Position numbers and translations under genes: made by a program. Below, one piece after another: positions 1 to 7,574 of a stretch of 30,936 nt of DNA (position 1 is the first letter of the stretch; each line of letters starts with the position of its first letter). Source of the DNA: a virus; IMG/VR virus record IMGVR_UViG_3300020433_000032, positions 1-30,936 of that record. One strand, given 5' to 3'. A model generated the notes under the pieces. That model was not told where the DNA came from. It did not search any database and saw only the letters and a list, made by a program, of their open reading frames with translations.

Positions 1-53
1 GTTAAATCTGTGGTTGTTAGATCTGCTTTTTTATTTATAAAACTATTAGCCAT
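1..53 (-). CDS. Small tail/neck-type protein, cut by window edge (N-terminus only)
   Basis: Only the first 17 or so codons are inside the window. The ATG at 53 overlaps the TAA of the preceding gene as TAATG, the same translational-coupling arrangement seen at 217 and 345. The visible start (MANSFINKK, followed by a Thr-rich stretch) resembles short beta-rich virion proteins that I associate with marine phage tail modules, and it loosely echoes the 92-aa protein at 11858-12136. The position at the end of the tail operon fits a structural role. Function cannot be established from this fragment. Confidence 0.6.
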   Translation of the reverse strand, partial: MANSFINKKADLTTTDL

Positions 54-217
54 TAATTTAAAAAGAAGTTTTGAGCTTCTACTTCATCCTTTAACTCTTG
101 TTGATATGTAGTATTAAGTTTTTGTATAATACCATCTAAGTCCCTTACCTGAGCCTCTGCTATAGTGTAATCGTATTCTTGTGATGGTCTAGTTATAATC
201 TGTGTTATCTTTGCCAT
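53..217 (-). CDS. Small conserved-type phage protein, 54 aa, unknown function
   Basis: A 54-codon ORF reads from ATG at 217 to TAA at 53. It overlaps its neighbours at both ends by TAATG junctions, which strongly supports translation. The protein is mixed charged and helical in appearance, with an N-terminus MAKITQIITRPSQEYDYT and a Gln/Glu-rich amphipathic second half. There are no Cys residues and no membrane segment. It lies between the small basic 42-aa protein and a beta-type protein at the end of the tail module. A short virion assembly or chaperone-like role is possible, but I do not recognise a named family. Confidence 0.65.
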   Translation of the reverse strand: MAKITQIITRPSQEYDYTIAEAQVRDLDGIIQKLNTTYQQELKDEVEAQNFFLN

Positions 218-345
218 TATTTTTTCTTAACTCCTTTAATTTTTTTCTTATTTAAAGTTGCATAAAATACTTGTTCACCTCTTTTTTTACCGTATTGTTT
301 TTTCATAGACTTCATTATTTTTTTACCTTTTTTATTTAGTGGCAT
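217..345 (-). CDS. Small Lys-rich phage protein, 42 aa
   Basis: This 42-codon ORF begins at ATG 345, overlapping the stop of the 728-aa virion protein (TAATG), and ends in TAA at 217-219, which overlaps the next ATG. It is very basic: nearly half of its residues are Lys or Arg, with a central YGKKRGEQVFYATL segment. Short proteins of this type, beginning MPLNKKGKK and carrying a V-F-Y-A motif, are familiar to me from uncultured marine phages, always without a known role. Base composition matches its neighbours. It may bind nucleic acid or help assemble tail parts, but this is inference. Confidence 0.7.
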   Translation of the reverse strand: MPLNKKGKKIMKSMKKQYGKKRGEQVFYATLNKKKIKGVKKK

Positions 346-2531
346 TATCTTCTCCCATCTGGTTGTATGTCTAATCTAAATGTGCCTAGTTTCCAACTTT
401 GGTCAGCAGCTGTATTTTCTATTTTTAATGAAATTGCTCTGGCTCTTGCACGTGTGTCTACTTTAGTTGTAGACGAAGTAATATCAAATGGCCCAAGTGA
501 TGAACTAGATCTTGAGTCATTTGGAAAGTTTCTTAAATTTAACGTAACTCTTGTTGTGCCTGTTTGTGAAACAAAGTCTGGTATAAATCTTCTTACTTTC
601 ATTATAAACTCACCATCGCCTCTAAGATCAGGCATACCAGTTTGAGCTCCTCTTAAAACTCTTTGAGTTATGTCAAAATCACCTGACGAGATGTTTGATA
701 CCACCGCAGTTATCGTACCGTTTTTATTTTGGTCTGTCCCTGTTTCATGTTCATAGTATGATGTTCTACCCTCTGTATTACCAACAACATCAAAAGATGT
801 ATCTGTTGCGGCATCGTATTCTAATGCGTGTGGTTTACCAAATACAGAGGAGTCTTTCCACATAGTTCTAGCTAATGTTCCAACTGTCCATACAGGTCTT
901 TTTAATAATGTAGAATCAAAGTAGTTGTACGCTACCATTTTATTAACCACATCCGATGTGTTTGATGGGTAAAACCATATAACTTCACCAAATAAATTAT
1001 TTAAACCTGCAGAAACCATTTGATTACCAGATGCTAAATTTATATCGTCGTATACAAAATCTTCTACTAAACATGGTAGTGATTCTAATTTACCACCATA
1101 TCTAAAGAAACCATTCTCTGACATCCAGTATGCAGCATCATCAACTTCAACAGCTGCGTTCTGTCCAACAAGTCCACAGTTAGTTCCAACCTGTGCAAAC
1201 GCAAAGGTAAATGGTTGACCAACAAAACGCATTGTAAATAACGCTGTGTCAGTCCAAACAAGAATTGAATCTCTACCTCTTATAGCTCCCATGATTTTAG
1301 ATCCGTCAGCAAGTCTTTGTGTACCTGCTGTATTGGTTGCTGTTGGTGTGTATGAATTTATATTCTCTTGATCAGAGAATCTAATAAACATGTCGTCTTG
1401 TGTTGTGCTATCTCCAATAGTTGTCTCTGTTCCAAAAAATACTAAGTGACGATCCGGTGTTGATACAACCATGTGTCTTGATGCTGTAGGTGCACCAGAT
1501 ATAATAGTTGCTCGTGTTTCAGTAGCATTACCTAAACTAGAGTCCCAAGAAAAAACAGGACCATCATGAATTAAACAAATAGCTTTGTCACCAAAATTAT
1601 CTAATGACCACATACCTGGATCTAAAGCTAAACCTTCCTGTGTTTGTTCGTTCCATGCACTATAGTCTGTACCATTTGTAACAGTTGCACCATCACTGTG
1701 AGACGCAGCAGTTGTCCCTCTAGTTCCTCTTGTTACTCCTGTTAAAGTGTTACCGCTTATACCTGTGTATTGTATCATTTCTGTTCCGATTAAAACAAAG
1801 CTAGTTCCTGTTGATGGAAACTGTGCTGCGTTTGTTAAAACTATAGTTGTTGTACTAGCGTCTATTGCTCCATTTAAAGTCGTCGTAACAGCTCCTGTAT
1901 CTTCACCTCCATAAGAACCTAAACCCCAACCATAACCTTTTTCTTGGACAGCTGTTCCAACAGGATAATAATGCTGTACCCTAATACCCCCTGATGTCGT
2001 TGCCCCGGACCCCGATTCATTAGAAGGCATTGTAACTGTAAGGGTTGTAGCTGTTGGGACAGAGGTCACCATAAATTTTTTATTATCAAAATCAGATGAT
2101 CCAAAATTAGAACCAGTAATGGTTGTAAAATTATCTAATAAAATAATGTCATTTGGATTTATATTGTGTGCAGTTGAAAAAGTTATTGTAACTGTTGGTG
2201 ATCCATTTACTGTGCTAAATGCATTTGTAAGAGTTGTTGTAGTTTTTATAGGGTGTATATCATAAAAGACATCTCCAGAAAAAGCATACAATATTCTATT
2301 AGTTCCAATGATAGCATATCTTCTTCCAGCGGTATTTAAGAAATGATGAAGTCCTCTACCAGCACCTGTTAATTCATTAGAATTTAGACCCCCTAATTGA
2401 TTCCAGCCACCTATTTTTTCAGGCACACCATACCTAAACCTAACATTATCACAGTCAACCCACTGGCTTTCTGCCCCGGTTTCTGTGATTTGTTTATTAA
2501 TACCTGGTTGAAATACTATTTTTTGTAGCAT
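345..2531 (-). CDS. Large virion/tail structural protein (728 aa) with inserted Ig/beta modules
   Basis: The N-terminus (about residues 19-45) has the pattern E-x-x-W-V-D-C-D-N-V-R-F-R-Y-G-x-P-E-K-I-G-G-W, typical of large phage neck or tail proteins that I have seen in marine podovirus-like genomes. Residues 98-190 form a beta-rich module with S-P-T-V-T-I-T-F followed by H-N-I-N-P-N-D. Residues 216-286 form a second module with the A-S-T-T-T-I-V-L-T and I-Q-Y-T-G-I-S-G-N-T-L-T-G pattern found in many phage tail proteins. The remainder is rich in aromatic and beta residues and lacks membrane segments. A P22 gp10-like stabilisation or tail-tube role is plausible from position, but sequence alone does not prove it. 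Confidence 0.7.
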   Translation of the reverse strand: MLQKIVFQPGINKQITETGAESQWVDCDNVRFRYGVPEKIGGWNQLGGLNSNELTGAGRGLHHFLNTAGRRYAIIGTNRILYAFSGDVFYDIHPIKTTTTLTNAFSTVNGSPTVTITFSTAHNINPNDIILLDNFTTITGSNFGSSDFDNKKFMVTSVPTATTLTVTMPSNESGSGATTSGGIRVQHYYPVGTAVQEKGYGWGLGSYGGEDTGAVTTTLNGAIDASTTTIVLTNAAQFPSTGTSFVLIGTEMIQYTGISGNTLTGVTRGTRGTTAASHSDGATVTNGTDYSAWNEQTQEGLALDPGMWSLDNFGDKAICLIHDGPVFSWDSSLGNATETRATIISGAPTASRHMVVSTPDRHLVFFGTETTIGDSTTQDDMFIRFSDQENINSYTPTATNTAGTQRLADGSKIMGAIRGRDSILVWTDTALFTMRFVGQPFTFAFAQVGTNCGLVGQNAAVEVDDAAYWMSENGFFRYGGKLESLPCLVEDFVYDDINLASGNQMVSAGLNNLFGEVIWFYPSNTSDVVNKMVAYNYFDSTLLKRPVWTVGTLARTMWKDSSVFGKPHALEYDAATDTSFDVVGNTEGRTSYYEHETGTDQNKNGTITAVVSNISSGDFDITQRVLRGAQTGMPDLRGDGEFIMKVRRFIPDFVSQTGTTRVTLNLRNFPNDSRSSSSLGPFDITSSTTKVDTRARARAISLKIENTAADQSWKLGTFRLDIQPDGRR

Positions 2532-2581
2532 GTAAAATCCTGTTTATCAGGTATTATATCAGATTATGCTCAATTTCAAGA

Positions 2582-3139
2582 TCAAATAAAAGTAGCTACT
2601 AGAGCAATTCTTGCTCCAAACTTAGGGTACTCTTGATAGTGTGGTAAATTTTCAAAGCAAGCTCCTTTGCCTGCTTTATAGGGTATCTTTTTTAATACGT
2701 TGTTATTTTTATCAACAATAAAAGTATCGCCGCTTGAATCATTTAAATAAATAATAATTTGTTTGTGGTTATATTCATGGTCTAAATGAACACCACATGT
2801 TTTATTTTTATTAGGTATTGTAATATTGTAAGCAATCCGTGTATAAAAATTTGGTTTCTCTCCTATCTTCTTACAAAAATTATTTAAAATATCTAAGGTA
2901 TTTGTATAAACTAAATCATCAGTATTTATAGCATCTTTAAGATTTTGAGTTTGTTCTAGTCTTTTTAAAACAACATGGCAAAACATAACATCTTTAGGTC
3001 TATCATTAATTGTACCTGGCAAAAGTGTAATGCCTTGTTGAAAAAATACTGGAAAATTTTTTCCGTAAACTACTTCTTCAATAAATTTTTTATTTTCTTT
3101 AGTTAAAAAATTTTGTTTTTCTTTAAAAAATAGTTTCAT
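2582..3139 (-). CDS. 2-oxoglutarate/Fe(II)-dependent oxygenase-like protein, copy 1
   Basis: This 185-aa protein has the signature of the Fe(II)/2-oxoglutarate dioxygenase fold. The metal triad is visible as H118-x-D120 in G-V-H-L-D-H-E-Y and the distal H167 in L-P-H-Y-Q-E-Y-P. R177, ten residues later in F-G-A-R-I-A-L, is the expected 2-oxoglutarate carboxylate ligand. Between them is a typical beta segment (I-I-I-Y-L-N-D). The family hydroxylates proteins, nucleic acids or small molecules; the substrate here is unknown. The gene is the last of four consecutive oxygenase genes, 2 bp from the next, and lies upstream of the large virion gene in the same transcription unit. It is the most divergent of the four. 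Confidence 0.7.
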   Translation of the reverse strand: MKLFFKEKQNFLTKENKKFIEEVVYGKNFPVFFQQGITLLPGTINDRPKDVMFCHVVLKRLEQTQNLKDAINTDDLVYTNTLDILNNFCKKIGEKPNFYTRIAYNITIPNKNKTCGVHLDHEYNHKQIIIYLNDSSGDTFIVDKNNNVLKKIPYKAGKGACFENLPHYQEYPKFGARIALVATFI

Positions 3140-3141
3140 AT

Positions 3142-3726
3142 TTATTTATAAACATTAAAATTATATGCCAACGATATTCTTTTCTCATTAGTTAAGTTCT
3201 GACTAACTGAATGAACTAAATTAGAATCAAATATTAACAACAAACCTGGTTGAGGATTTATGCACATATTAGAAAAAGTGTATTCGTTCTCTGGATTAAA
3301 TAAATATACTTCTTTAGAAGGCGAAGGGTTTTTAAAATTTATAGTCCCTGTTTTATGTGATCCTTGTAAAATATATATGGCTGATATATTAAAACCCATG
3401 TGGTCATGAGCTTCTTGATAATCATATTTATTATAAACATTAAACCAGCTTTCTTTACATTGAACACCTAATTTTTCATAACCTATTGTTTTTGAAAATT
3501 CTAAAACATTTGAGAATACAAAATTATTTACATCTTTAAATTTATCATCAGAGTGAATAAGATGTTGACCATAAGTATTATATAACTGTGACTCCCAAAG
3601 TCCTCCTCCTTTCTTTTTTTTATTTTTTAATTTAGTGCAATACTTAACTAAATTTTTTTGTATTTTTTTGTGTTGTTCATTAACAGTTATACCTAATGGT
3701 ATACTGAATATGTTTCTTATTTGCAT
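3142..3726 (-). CDS. 2-oxoglutarate/Fe(II) oxygenase-like protein, TIGR02466-like, copy 2
   Basis: This 194-aa protein resembles the phage/bacterial putative 2OG-Fe(II) oxygenase family described as TIGR02466 (2OG-FeII_Oxy_5). Visible landmarks are S-W-F-N-V-Y (93-98), A-H-D-H-M (106-110), G-L-L-L-I-F-D (161-167), V-H-S-V (171-174) and E-K-R-I-S-L-A-Y-N-F (181-190). Predicted metal ligands are H107 and H172, with H109 where most dioxygenases have Asp, and R183 as 2-oxoglutarate ligand. I recall this family using P-H-x-H in this position, so the His is probably a family trait and not a lesion. It sits 10 bp from copy 3. The substrate is unknown. Confidence 0.7.
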   Translation of the reverse strand: MQIRNIFSIPLGITVNEQHKKIQKNLVKYCTKLKNKKKKGGGLWESQLYNTYGQHLIHSDDKFKDVNNFVFSNVLEFSKTIGYEKLGVQCKESWFNVYNKYDYQEAHDHMGFNISAIYILQGSHKTGTINFKNPSPSKEVYLFNPENEYTFSNMCINPQPGLLLIFDSNLVHSVSQNLTNEKRISLAYNFNVYK

Positions 3727-3736
3727 GTTTCTCCTA

Positions 3737-4321
3737 TCATTTAAAGTTTGATCCTGTACTCCATCCCACTAAAGAATTTCTTTCACCTCTAGTTACAGGA
3801 GTTACCTTGTGTAATATAAAACTAGGAAAAGCTATAATAGTTCCTTGTTTTCTATGGTTAGTAACATCTAATTTTGTTCCTTGACAAAAAACTAAATCTC
3901 CACCTTTATATTTTTTAGGGTTAGTAAGTTGTATTGAGAAAGATAGTTTTCGTGCATTTGGATTACCAAAACCTCTATCTACATGCCAATCGTAAAAATT
4001 ATTTTTTTTATATTTTGTAAATTGAAAGTCTTGTGAAAAACCCTCTAGATCAAATTTAAAGTAATCTCTATTTAAATTGTTTATACAGTTACTAACTCTT
4101 TCGTATATCCATAAAGTTTCATCAGATACAGGTATCCAAGATACTGTGCCTTTTCTTACTTTTTTATAAATTTTTCTTTCTTTTCCAATAGTGGCTTGTT
4201 CAAATAATTGTTTCTCACCTATTTCCATTACAGCCTCACATTCTAATTCATTAAATATATCTTCTTGCCAAGCATAATAATTGACATGATCTGGTATATT
4301 AAATTTCCAATTTGCTGGCAT
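3737..4321 (-). CDS. 2-oxoglutarate/Fe(II) oxygenase, PKHD/prolyl-4-hydroxylase-like, copy 3
   Basis: This 194-aa protein carries the full set of dioxygenase landmarks: W-H113-V-D115 for iron, then S-F-S-I-Q-L-T (127-133), Y-K-G-G-D-L-V-F (138-145), G-T-I-I-A-F-P-S-F (160-168), H171-K-V-T-P-V and R181 in G-E-R-N-S-L, followed by W-S-T-G. This order and spacing match the PKHD-type or prolyl-4-hydroxylase-like branch of the Fe(II)/2OG family. The enzyme should use O2 and 2-oxoglutarate to hydroxylate a substrate, which cannot be read from sequence. It is transcribed between copies 4 and 2, with 4 bp to the former. No signal peptide is visible, so it acts in the infected cell's cytoplasm or in the virion. 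Confidence 0.85.
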   Translation of the reverse strand: MPANWKFNIPDHVNYYAWQEDIFNELECEAVMEIGEKQLFEQATIGKERKIYKKVRKGTVSWIPVSDETLWIYERVSNCINNLNRDYFKFDLEGFSQDFQFTKYKKNNFYDWHVDRGFGNPNARKLSFSIQLTNPKKYKGGDLVFCQGTKLDVTNHRKQGTIIAFPSFILHKVTPVTRGERNSLVGWSTGSNFK

Positions 4322-4325
4322 TATA

Positions 4326-4913
4326 TTATTTCCATCTTGGTCCGGACAAAAAAATAGTAAAAGTCCTTCGCTCTCCTTCCGTCACTGGGGTAACTCTATG
4401 GTTTAAATGTGATTTAAACATTAACATAGCTCCACTTTTAAATTCAGGTATGGCGTAAGGACCTTGATTAAATATTTGAAATTCACCACCACTATATTTT
4501 TTTTCAGAAAGATTAAGTAACACTGTCCATTTTGTATCAAAGACTAATGTTTTAGATTTGTCTATGTGCCATTCATAGTTTGCTTTAGTTTCAGAAGAAT
4601 AAATATTATAGTTTCCACAGTCCATTTTACTGTATTCATTAAAAAGATTGTAAGAAAAATTTAAATTATTTGTATAGTAAATTTGGTCTAAAATAGGATC
4701 AACATATTTACTGCACTTTTTTAACGGTATTAAAAAAGTCTTTACATTTTTAAGAGATTCGCCTTTTTGATTTGTTGCGTGTGAAGTACGAGGCTCAACT
4801 ATTTTACAGTTTTTCTTTAATAAATTATTGAAACTTTTAATTTGTTTAGGAGTAAAATAATTTCTCCATATCCAATAATCATGATCACGATCAGGTGTTG
4901 TTTCTACTTTCAT
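4326..4913 (-). CDS. 2-oxoglutarate/Fe(II) oxygenase, PKHD/prolyl-4-hydroxylase-like, copy 4
   Basis: The longest frame opens at a TTG at 4925, but the ATG at 4913 is the likelier start, giving 195 aa beginning MKVETTPDRDHDYWIW. Numbered from that ATG, the iron triad is H116-x-D118 and H172, and the 2-oxoglutarate ligand is R182 in G-E-R-R-T-F-T. Family landmarks T-V-L-L-N-L-S, Y-S-G-G-E-F and G-A-M-L-M-F-K-S-H-L-N-H-R-V-T-P-V are all present. It is clearly related to copy 3 in the shared H-x-V-T-P-V-T-x-G-E-R block but diverges elsewhere, which fits old duplication or separate recruitment. No strong Shine-Dalgarno is seen at either start. Confidence 0.83.
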   Translation of the reverse strand: MKVETTPDRDHDYWIWRNYFTPKQIKSFNNLLKKNCKIVEPRTSHATNQKGESLKNVKTFLIPLKKCSKYVDPILDQIYYTNNLNFSYNLFNEYSKMDCGNYNIYSSETKANYEWHIDKSKTLVFDTKWTVLLNLSEKKYSGGEFQIFNQGPYAIPEFKSGAMLMFKSHLNHRVTPVTEGERRTFTIFLSGPRWK

Positions 4914-4958
4914 ACTTTTTAACAAAGTATATATCTTTTAAAATGAATTGTAAATAGA

Positions 4959-5393
4959 TTATTCTATGCTTTGGCCGTCTATTAAATCCCAACGCTGCTC
5001 ATCTTCGTTCCAACCATAATACCAATCATTAGTTCCTGCAGTATTTTGAGCTTGTTGTTCTTCAGTTAGCTCTGGAGCATCACCATGAGGTGAAGTCCAT
5101 TTAGGAGCAGTATTTGATATAACCCAACTAGGAAAAGGTTTTTCTGGCATGAAGACTTGACTTATCGGATCCCATGTGCATCCTTTAGTTGCAAAGTTTC
5201 CTCTAAGAGGAGTTCCACCAAGTTTGTGCTCGCCTCCTGCTGTATTGTAAGAAGTTTGTAACCACGTTCCGTCTTTTTTTAAAACGTTTTGTATAAATTC
5301 TTTTCCTGCTTCTTCTGATGTTACTACATCATTGTGAAGAACTATACAGTCTACTACATTATTGTTTTCATCTATTTTTGCAAAATGAGCCAT
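4959..5393 (-). CDS. Conserved marine-phage tail-module protein, 144 aa
   Basis: The protein starts MAHFAKIDENNNVVDCIVL, then has W-L-Q-T-S-Y-N-T (44-51) and later Y-P/F-P-S-W-type motifs (E-K-P-F-P-S-W, 84-90). I recognise this pattern from a widespread small protein of cyanophages and pelagiphages, usually found beside tail-fibre genes and sometimes annotated as structural. The C-terminal third is acidic and Trp-rich (D-W-Y-Y-G-W-N-E-D). Its ATG overlaps the stop of the glycine-rich tail gene (TAATG), so the two are translationally coupled. It may be a fibre-associated virion component or assembly factor. The biochemical role is unknown. Confidence 0.7.
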   Translation of the reverse strand: MAHFAKIDENNNVVDCIVLHNDVVTSEEAGKEFIQNVLKKDGTWLQTSYNTAGGEHKLGGTPLRGNFATKGCTWDPISQVFMPEKPFPSWVISNTAPKWTSPHGDAPELTEEQQAQNTAGTNDWYYGWNEDEQRWDLIDGQSIE

Positions 5394-6310
5394 TATGTTA
5401 CGTAACTCCCTGAACCTGTAAATTTCATTATTGTAAAGTCTCCTACAGTTGTAACAGTTGGAGATCCTGAAGTTGTTCCAGAATAACTAGCTGTTGGCAC
5501 TTTTAATACAACGATACCGCTTCCTCCACTCGATCCGCTATTTCGGCCGCCGCCTCCGCCGCCGCCCGTATTTGCCTGCCCGTCGAATCCGTTTTGTCCG
5601 TTTCCTCCGCCGTTTCCAGCGCCGCCTTGACCGCCTTGCCCGGCTGATTTTGTGCCCCCGCCAGATCCGCCGCCACCGCCAGCGTAATACACTTGAGTTG
5701 TACCATCTACAATATTATTTTGAGCTCCGTCTCCACCTTGGCCTCCGCCCCCGTTTCCAGCCGTTCCCGGTTGAGTAGCTCCTCCGCCTCCACCTCCAGC
5801 GAATTGAGGGTAAGGTAAGTTAGCTCCGTCTCCACCTGGGTTACCTTGACTTGGAGAAGTAGAAGGTGTGTTTCCAGCAGCTCCACCAGGTTGGTATCCA
5901 ACACCGAAATAATTTCCATGGCCGCCTCCGCCGCCTCCGCCAGATCCGCCCGTTTGGCCGACAGCGTTATAATATCCTCCGCCACTGCCTCCACGTGTGC
6001 TAGTAATTGTTGTAAGAGATCCACCAGAAACTGTAGAGTCTCCTTGTGCAGCTCCTACTGTAACTGTTAAAGTTTCTCCAACAGGAATATCTTGTTGGGT
6101 TGAAGTACGGTACCCTCCCGCACCTCCTCCGCCGCCCGTGAATGCGCCCGATCCTCCTCCTGCGACAACCATCATTTGAATTTCATAAGGAGGTTTACTA
6201 CCGCCCGCACCAAATCCTAGGACTTGATATCCAAACATTTTACCTTTTTTTGATTGTGTGTTTTTAGTTCCTTTACCACTAGTGGCTAGGTACTCTGGTA
6301 TTTTTCTCAT
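5393..6310 (-). CDS. Glycine-rich tail-fibre tip / adhesin-like protein
   Basis: This is a 305-aa protein. Residues about 50-270 are dominated by glycine runs separated by short Tyr, Pro, Asn and Ser loops. The segment opens M-M-V-V-A-G-G-G-S-G, as in phage Gly-rich domain proteins, and ends S-G-I-V-V-L-K-V-P before a short beta C-terminus. By analogy with the polyglycine-helix adhesins at T-even fibre tips, it probably forms the receptor-contacting tip, with specificity set by the loops. Because glycine codons are GGN, the gene is a local GC-rich island in an AT-rich genome. It lies between a fibre-like gene and the oxygenase array. Receptor binding is inference. Confidence 0.75.
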   Translation of the reverse strand: MRKIPEYLATSGKGTKNTQSKKGKMFGYQVLGFGAGGSKPPYEIQMMVVAGGGSGAFTGGGGGAGGYRTSTQQDIPVGETLTVTVGAAQGDSTVSGGSLTTITSTRGGSGGGYYNAVGQTGGSGGGGGGGHGNYFGVGYQPGGAAGNTPSTSPSQGNPGGDGANLPYPQFAGGGGGGATQPGTAGNGGGGQGGDGAQNNIVDGTTQVYYAGGGGGSGGGTKSAGQGGQGGAGNGGGNGQNGFDGQANTGGGGGGGRNSGSSGGSGIVVLKVPTASYSGTTSGSPTVTTVGDFTIMKFTGSGSYVT

Positions 6311-6320
6311 ATTCTAATCC

Positions 6321-7562
6321 TTACAGATCGTTAGCTGCATCTGTAGTGAAGAATATTTTAACTCCAAGCACTCTTGCATCAGCAGTAAAAGTATCTCCAC
6401 CAGCATTTGCGTCTCTAAATAATTGGAAGTACGTTAACTCACCTGCTGCAGGAGATCCTGCAACTGTAACAGCACCGCTTTCAGAAGATATTTGTTGGTC
6501 TTCAACTGTACCTATTCCAGCGTCTGTAACGTTTACTGCAGTCCCATATGCAACATCGATAGTGTCACTGTCTGCACACGCAACAGCTTGTAATCCAAAA
6601 ATACAATCACCTGTGTTTGTAGAACCAGGTGTCCAGTATACTTGGTAAGTTAATGTTCCTTCATTCCATGATTTAGGCATAGCTATCGAAAATTGTGCAA
6701 ATTCATCTGTGTCTTTATCAAAGTCTAAAACTTTCATATCAGGTCTTGTTGCTGTTGTTTCGACTTGTTGTGCATCAGCTGGGTTTGTTGTTGCTCCATA
6801 CATCGCTGAAGCTGGAACCCAAATAGTTTCTTTACCAGCTATTTTAACTGCAGACACATTTCCACCACTATCCTCAGCTTGAATTACTCCGCTTCCTTTT
6901 GTTTTTAAAGCTAGACCAATATTTGTATCATCACCTGATGCAGTTAACGTAGGATTATTTCCTGTTGCTGCATTGGCTAATGTTACTTCGTTAACAGCAG
7001 AACCTGTTGCTGTTAAAAGAGCTAATTGATTTCCGTTAGTGTCTAATATTGAAGTTCCTATTGCAGGAGATGTTAAAGTTTTATTTGTTAAAGTCTGTGT
7101 TCCTGTAAGAGTTACATCACCAGCACCAAACTCTAAAGTTATTATATTAGGATTTGTGCCATCATCCGCTGCTGCAAAAACTACAACATCACTTTTATCA
7201 GTAGCTGAAAAAGTAAATGTACTACCTGATCCAGAAACATATTTAAATTGTACTGTGTATGCACCTGATGTTGAATTTCTTAAAAAATAAAAAGTTTGAA
7301 CATCTAAAGGTATAGTTACGATTTGATTTCCTGTAATTGTACCTGTAAATTCAATCATTCTGTGTGCAAGAGTTGCACCAGTTGATCCATCAGAAACAGA
7401 TAGAGTTGTTGTTTGTGCGCCACCGGCTATTGATTGTTGAGTGAATCCACCCGAAATTTGTTCTAAAAGCTGTAAATTTGTATTAGTTTTCGTACCCCAT
7501 GTTCCGGCGTTTTCACCAGTTGCTTGAAGTTCGACTCCTAGTCCCGTGTATGTTGATGCCAT
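6321..7562 (-). CDS. Putative tail-fibre / appendage protein, 413 aa
   Basis: The N-terminus (MASTYTGLGVELQATGENAG, then T-W-G-T-K-T-N-T-N) is the conserved attachment-type start of many phage fibre-like proteins. The middle has T-L-T-G-T-Q-T-L-T-N-K-T-L-T-S-P (151-166), a repeat-like shaft motif common in fibres. The C-terminal third is a different beta-rich domain ending F-F-T-T-D-A-A-N-D-L. There are no membrane segments. It is followed 10 bp later by the glycine-rich tip gene, consistent with a base-shaft-tip series. A tail-fibre or spike role is likely, but oligomeric state and receptor are unknown. Confidence 0.72.
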   Translation of the reverse strand: MASTYTGLGVELQATGENAGTWGTKTNTNLQLLEQISGGFTQQSIAGGAQTTTLSVSDGSTGATLAHRMIEFTGTITGNQIVTIPLDVQTFYFLRNSTSGAYTVQFKYVSGSGSTFTFSATDKSDVVVFAAADDGTNPNIITLEFGAGDVTLTGTQTLTNKTLTSPAIGTSILDTNGNQLALLTATGSAVNEVTLANAATGNNPTLTASGDDTNIGLALKTKGSGVIQAEDSGGNVSAVKIAGKETIWVPASAMYGATTNPADAQQVETTATRPDMKVLDFDKDTDEFAQFSIAMPKSWNEGTLTYQVYWTPGSTNTGDCIFGLQAVACADSDTIDVAYGTAVNVTDAGIGTVEDQQISSESGAVTVAGSPAAGELTYFQLFRDANAGGDTFTADARVLGVKIFFTTDAANDL

Positions 7563-7574
7563 AATTCTTTTCTC

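Noticed and set aside
4914-4925. TTG start for oxygenase copy 4
   Set aside because: An ATG lies four codons inside and the residues before it are not part of the family pattern.
5494-5778. Arg-rich plus-strand frame and two other minus-strand frames over the glycine-rich gene
   Set aside because: Glycine-codon repeats keep several frames open. The 305-aa Gly-rich reading has the coupled start and a recognisable adhesin-type design.
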